A stretch of DNA of 64,000 nucleotides. Origin: Hydrogenophaga palleronii_A. Lineage in GTDB: Bacteria > Pseudomonadota > Gammaproteobacteria > Burkholderiales > Burkholderiaceae_C. Each line of letters begins with the position of its first letter. The first letter of the stretch is position 1. The DNA lies in contig NZ_JAVDWU010000002.1 in the NCBI RefSeq assembly GCF_031457455.1, positions 186,001 to 250,000 on the forward strand. The letters are read 5' to 3'. Shown here piece by piece: positions 62,662-64,000 of this stretch. Below the pieces are notes generated by a model. The model had not been told where the DNA came from. It did no database searches and saw only the letters and a list, made by a program, of their open reading frames with translations. Position numbers and translations under genes: made by a program.

Positions 62662-62765
62662 ACATCTGGCTGGCCGCTGTGTGCCAGCGCGGCACGATGC
62701 TGTCTGCGATGGGGAACAACTGGAACTGGCAGCACCATTCGCCCGGATTGGGGTGGCACCTCTAG

Positions 62766-62788
62766 TTTTTGCTGCGGCGCAGCAAAAA
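62766..62788. promoter_or_regulatory. TTTTTGCTGC-GGC-GCAGCAAAAA palindrome, PhaR-like operator
   Basis: The 23-bp inverted repeat contains CTGC-N3-GCAG (62772-62782), the form reported for PhaR operators of PHB genes. It lies three bases upstream of the -35 box of the phasin promoter. With its T-run it could also act as a hairpin terminator. Confidence 0.55.
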
Positions 62789-62791
62789 TAC

Positions 62792-62819
62792 TTGCATTGC
62801 GCTGAATTCGCCCTAGAAT
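62792..62819 (+). promoter_or_regulatory. sigma-70 promoter of the phasin gene
   Basis: TTGCAT (62792-62797) and TAGAAT (62814-62819) are separated by 16 bases. The start site would be near 62826, giving a leader of about 80 bases. Confidence 0.6.
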
Positions 62820-62908
62820 CGACCCCATGCTGCACTGCAACATAAATTGACTTGTCGATTTGTGTTCCACGGTGCCCCGTCCATCCTCTCCACCTTAAGG
62901 AAATCGAA

Positions 62909-63454
62909 ATGAACAACCCCGCAGAACACATCATGGCCACCAACAAAGCCAACCTGGAAGCCCTGGAAGGTGCCGCCAAGAAGGCCTACACCGGCGTCGA
63001 AAAGCTCGTGGAACTCAACATGGCCGCTTCCAAGGCTGCTCTGGGCGAGTCCTTCAGCTTTGCTCAAGCGGTGATGTCTGCCAAGTCGCCGCAGGAATTC
63101 ATGTCTGTCCAGGCCGCTTTCTTCCAGCCTCTGGCAGAGAAGTCTGCAGCTTACTTCCAGCACGTGCAAAGCATCGCCACCGAAGGCAGCGCTGATTTCA
63201 CCCAGCAGATCGAAGCCCAACTGGCCGATGCGCAAAAAGCGATTGGCGCCTCCGTGGACCAGATGGTCAAGAGCGCACCCGCTGGCTCAGAAGCCGCCAT
63301 GGCGGCTTTCCAGAGCGCATTGAGCAACAGCCAGAAGGCGATCGAGTCTGCTCAAGCCACCATCAAGAAGGCTTCTGCCACCGCGCAAGCCAACTTCGCA
63401 ACGGCTTCCAAGCAAGCCACCGATATGGCAAAGAAGGCTTCCAAAGCCGCTTGA
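62909..63454 (+). CDS. phasin family protein
   Basis: This 181-residue helical protein matches the phasin_2 family, which coats polyhydroxyalkanoate granules. The block KAYTGVEKLVELNMAASKAALGE is typical, and the C-terminal third is a Lys/Ala-rich helix (KKASATAQANFATASKQATDMAKK). The start at 62909 has a TAAGGA ribosome site. It is followed by a strong terminator, so it is probably a single-gene unit. The window does not include PHA synthase genes. Confidence 0.93.
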   Translation: MNNPAEHIMATNKANLEALEGAAKKAYTGVEKLVELNMAASKAALGESFSFAQAVMSAKSPQEFMSVQAAFFQPLAEKSAAYFQHVQSIATEGSADFTQQIEAQLADAQKAIGASVDQMVKSAPAGSEAAMAAFQSALSNSQKAIESAQATIKKASATAQANFATASKQATDMAKKASKAA

Positions 63455-63502
63455 GCCAGGTCTGGCGGGTCAGCGGCCCGCCAACTTGCTCAGCAAAAAA
63501 GA

Positions 63503-63530
63503 GAGGCTCCTTCGGGAGCCTCTTTTTTTT
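63503..63530 (+). terminator. strong intrinsic terminator after the phasin gene
   Basis: An eight-pair stem GAGGCTCC / GGAGCCTC with a TTCG tetraloop is followed by eight T. Six A precede the stem, so it may work both ways. Confidence 0.93.
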
Positions 63531-63653
63531 GTGGCCTTTTTCACATGGCCGGGCTCATCTCACCGCGCGCGGGCAAGCCGGTACGAACAGGCCGGGTGCC
63601 ATTTCGATCCTGCTCGTTCATGCCCGTGGTCAAAGGCGCAGGCATGGTGCCTG

Positions 63654-64000
63654 TCAAGTTGCACGCCTGCGTGGTGACAACCAGCCCATGGTCGTGTACG
63701 TCAGCACAACGGTGGCCACCAGGCCGACCCCGTAAACCAGCGCAATCAGGAACCAGTCTGCCGGACCGCCCGCGTCGGTGAAGCCCGACGACGAAACCTT
63801 GGCCATGATGAACAGCGCCACGACACCGCCGAGAAGGCCCAGCACTTCGGCCTGAATCAGGCGGCGCGACACCACTTGGCGTTCGTGCACCAGCAGCGCC
63901 AGGAATGCCGCCAGGCACAACACACCGGCGATCAACATCAGCCACAGCCAGAAGCCGAGCATTTCCTGAAACACCGACAGAAATACCAGAGGATCGAGTT
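63654..64000 (-). CDS. small multi-pass membrane protein (5' partial at window edge)
   Basis: The minus-strand frame stays open to the window edge, and a GTG at 63974 is the only start seen inside. The visible product has three to four hydrophobic segments (WLWLMLIAGVLCLAAFLALL, GLLGGVVALFIMA, WFLIALVYGVGLVATVVL) and a short basic end. I do not recognise the family. Confidence 0.6.
   Translation of the reverse strand, partial: LDPLVFLSVFQEMLGFWLWLMLIAGVLCLAAFLALLVHERQVVSRRLIQAEVLGLLGGVVALFIMAKVSSSGFTDAGGPADWFLIALVYGVGLVATVVLTYTTMGWLSPRRRAT

Overview
The window is high-GC, gene-dense chromosomal DNA that looks like a betaproteobacterium of the order Burkholderiales, most likely family Comamonadaceae (Hydrogenophaga/Acidovorax-like). 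The reasons are gene content and style: aorABC-type tungsten aldehyde oxidoreductase, a pqqABCDE operon, xseB-ispA-dxs, bamC-dapA, parE/parC, a phasin, TRAP transporters and many GC-rich intergenic repeats of one family. The placement is inference from protein resemblance; no 16S rRNA gene is present. I see no tRNA, rRNA, CRISPR array, insertion sequence or prophage.

Bases 1-19,400 form one metabolic block for alcohol and aldehyde oxidation. It holds a quinoprotein alcohol dehydrogenase with the Asp-x-Asp metal signature typical of lanthanide-dependent enzymes, a small cytochrome c, pqqABCDE (including a 24-residue pqqA), two divergent metallo-beta-lactamase proteins of the quinoprotein-relay type, cytochrome pedF, a periplasmic binding protein of the MxaJ/XoxJ type, and a cytoplasmic aldehyde oxidoreductase operon (aorA, aorB, aorC, a MoaD-like protein and an unknown small protein). 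Two GAF/Fis-type regulators lie inside the block. One is a complete sigma-54 activator; the other lacks the ATPase domain. Well-matched sigma-54 promoters precede the dehydrogenase, pqqA and pedF, and a GGG-N4-CCC palindrome recurs in four regulatory regions. The inferred route is alcohol to aldehyde in the periplasm with PQQ, then aldehyde to acid in the cytoplasm with tungsten, AorC passing electrons to or from NAD.

Bases 19,500-32,200 carry a poorly understood system: transglutaminase-like proteins, circularly permuted ATP-grasp proteins and alpha-E proteins. It occurs twice, once with ATP-grasp and alpha-E fused (minus strand) and once as two separate genes (plus strand). The competence DNA channel gene comEC lies between the copies.

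Bases 32,200-42,830 hold a dienelactone hydrolase, a ZIP metal transporter, two tandem paralogous PAS/GAF histidine kinases, sulfurtransferase sseA, an EamA transporter and a Rieske oxygenase whose last residues are encoded by an intergenic repeat. Bases 43,100-50,720 hold xseB-ispA-dxs, a TRAP transporter and dut. Bases 50,800-57,860 hold a SlyD-like isomerase, a RoxA-like oxygenase, an alanine-rich lipoprotein, bamC, dapA, and an MFS transporter / 40-residue membrane peptide / methyltransferase cluster with overlapping stops and starts. Bases 58,000-64,000 hold parE, parC, a small membrane protein, a phasin and an edge-truncated membrane protein.

The most striking non-coding structure is a repeat of about 80 bp placed just after stop codons. 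Its core is constant, while its outer stem arms differ in sequence from copy to copy and nearly always remain complementary. That pattern of compensating change argues for a selected hairpin.
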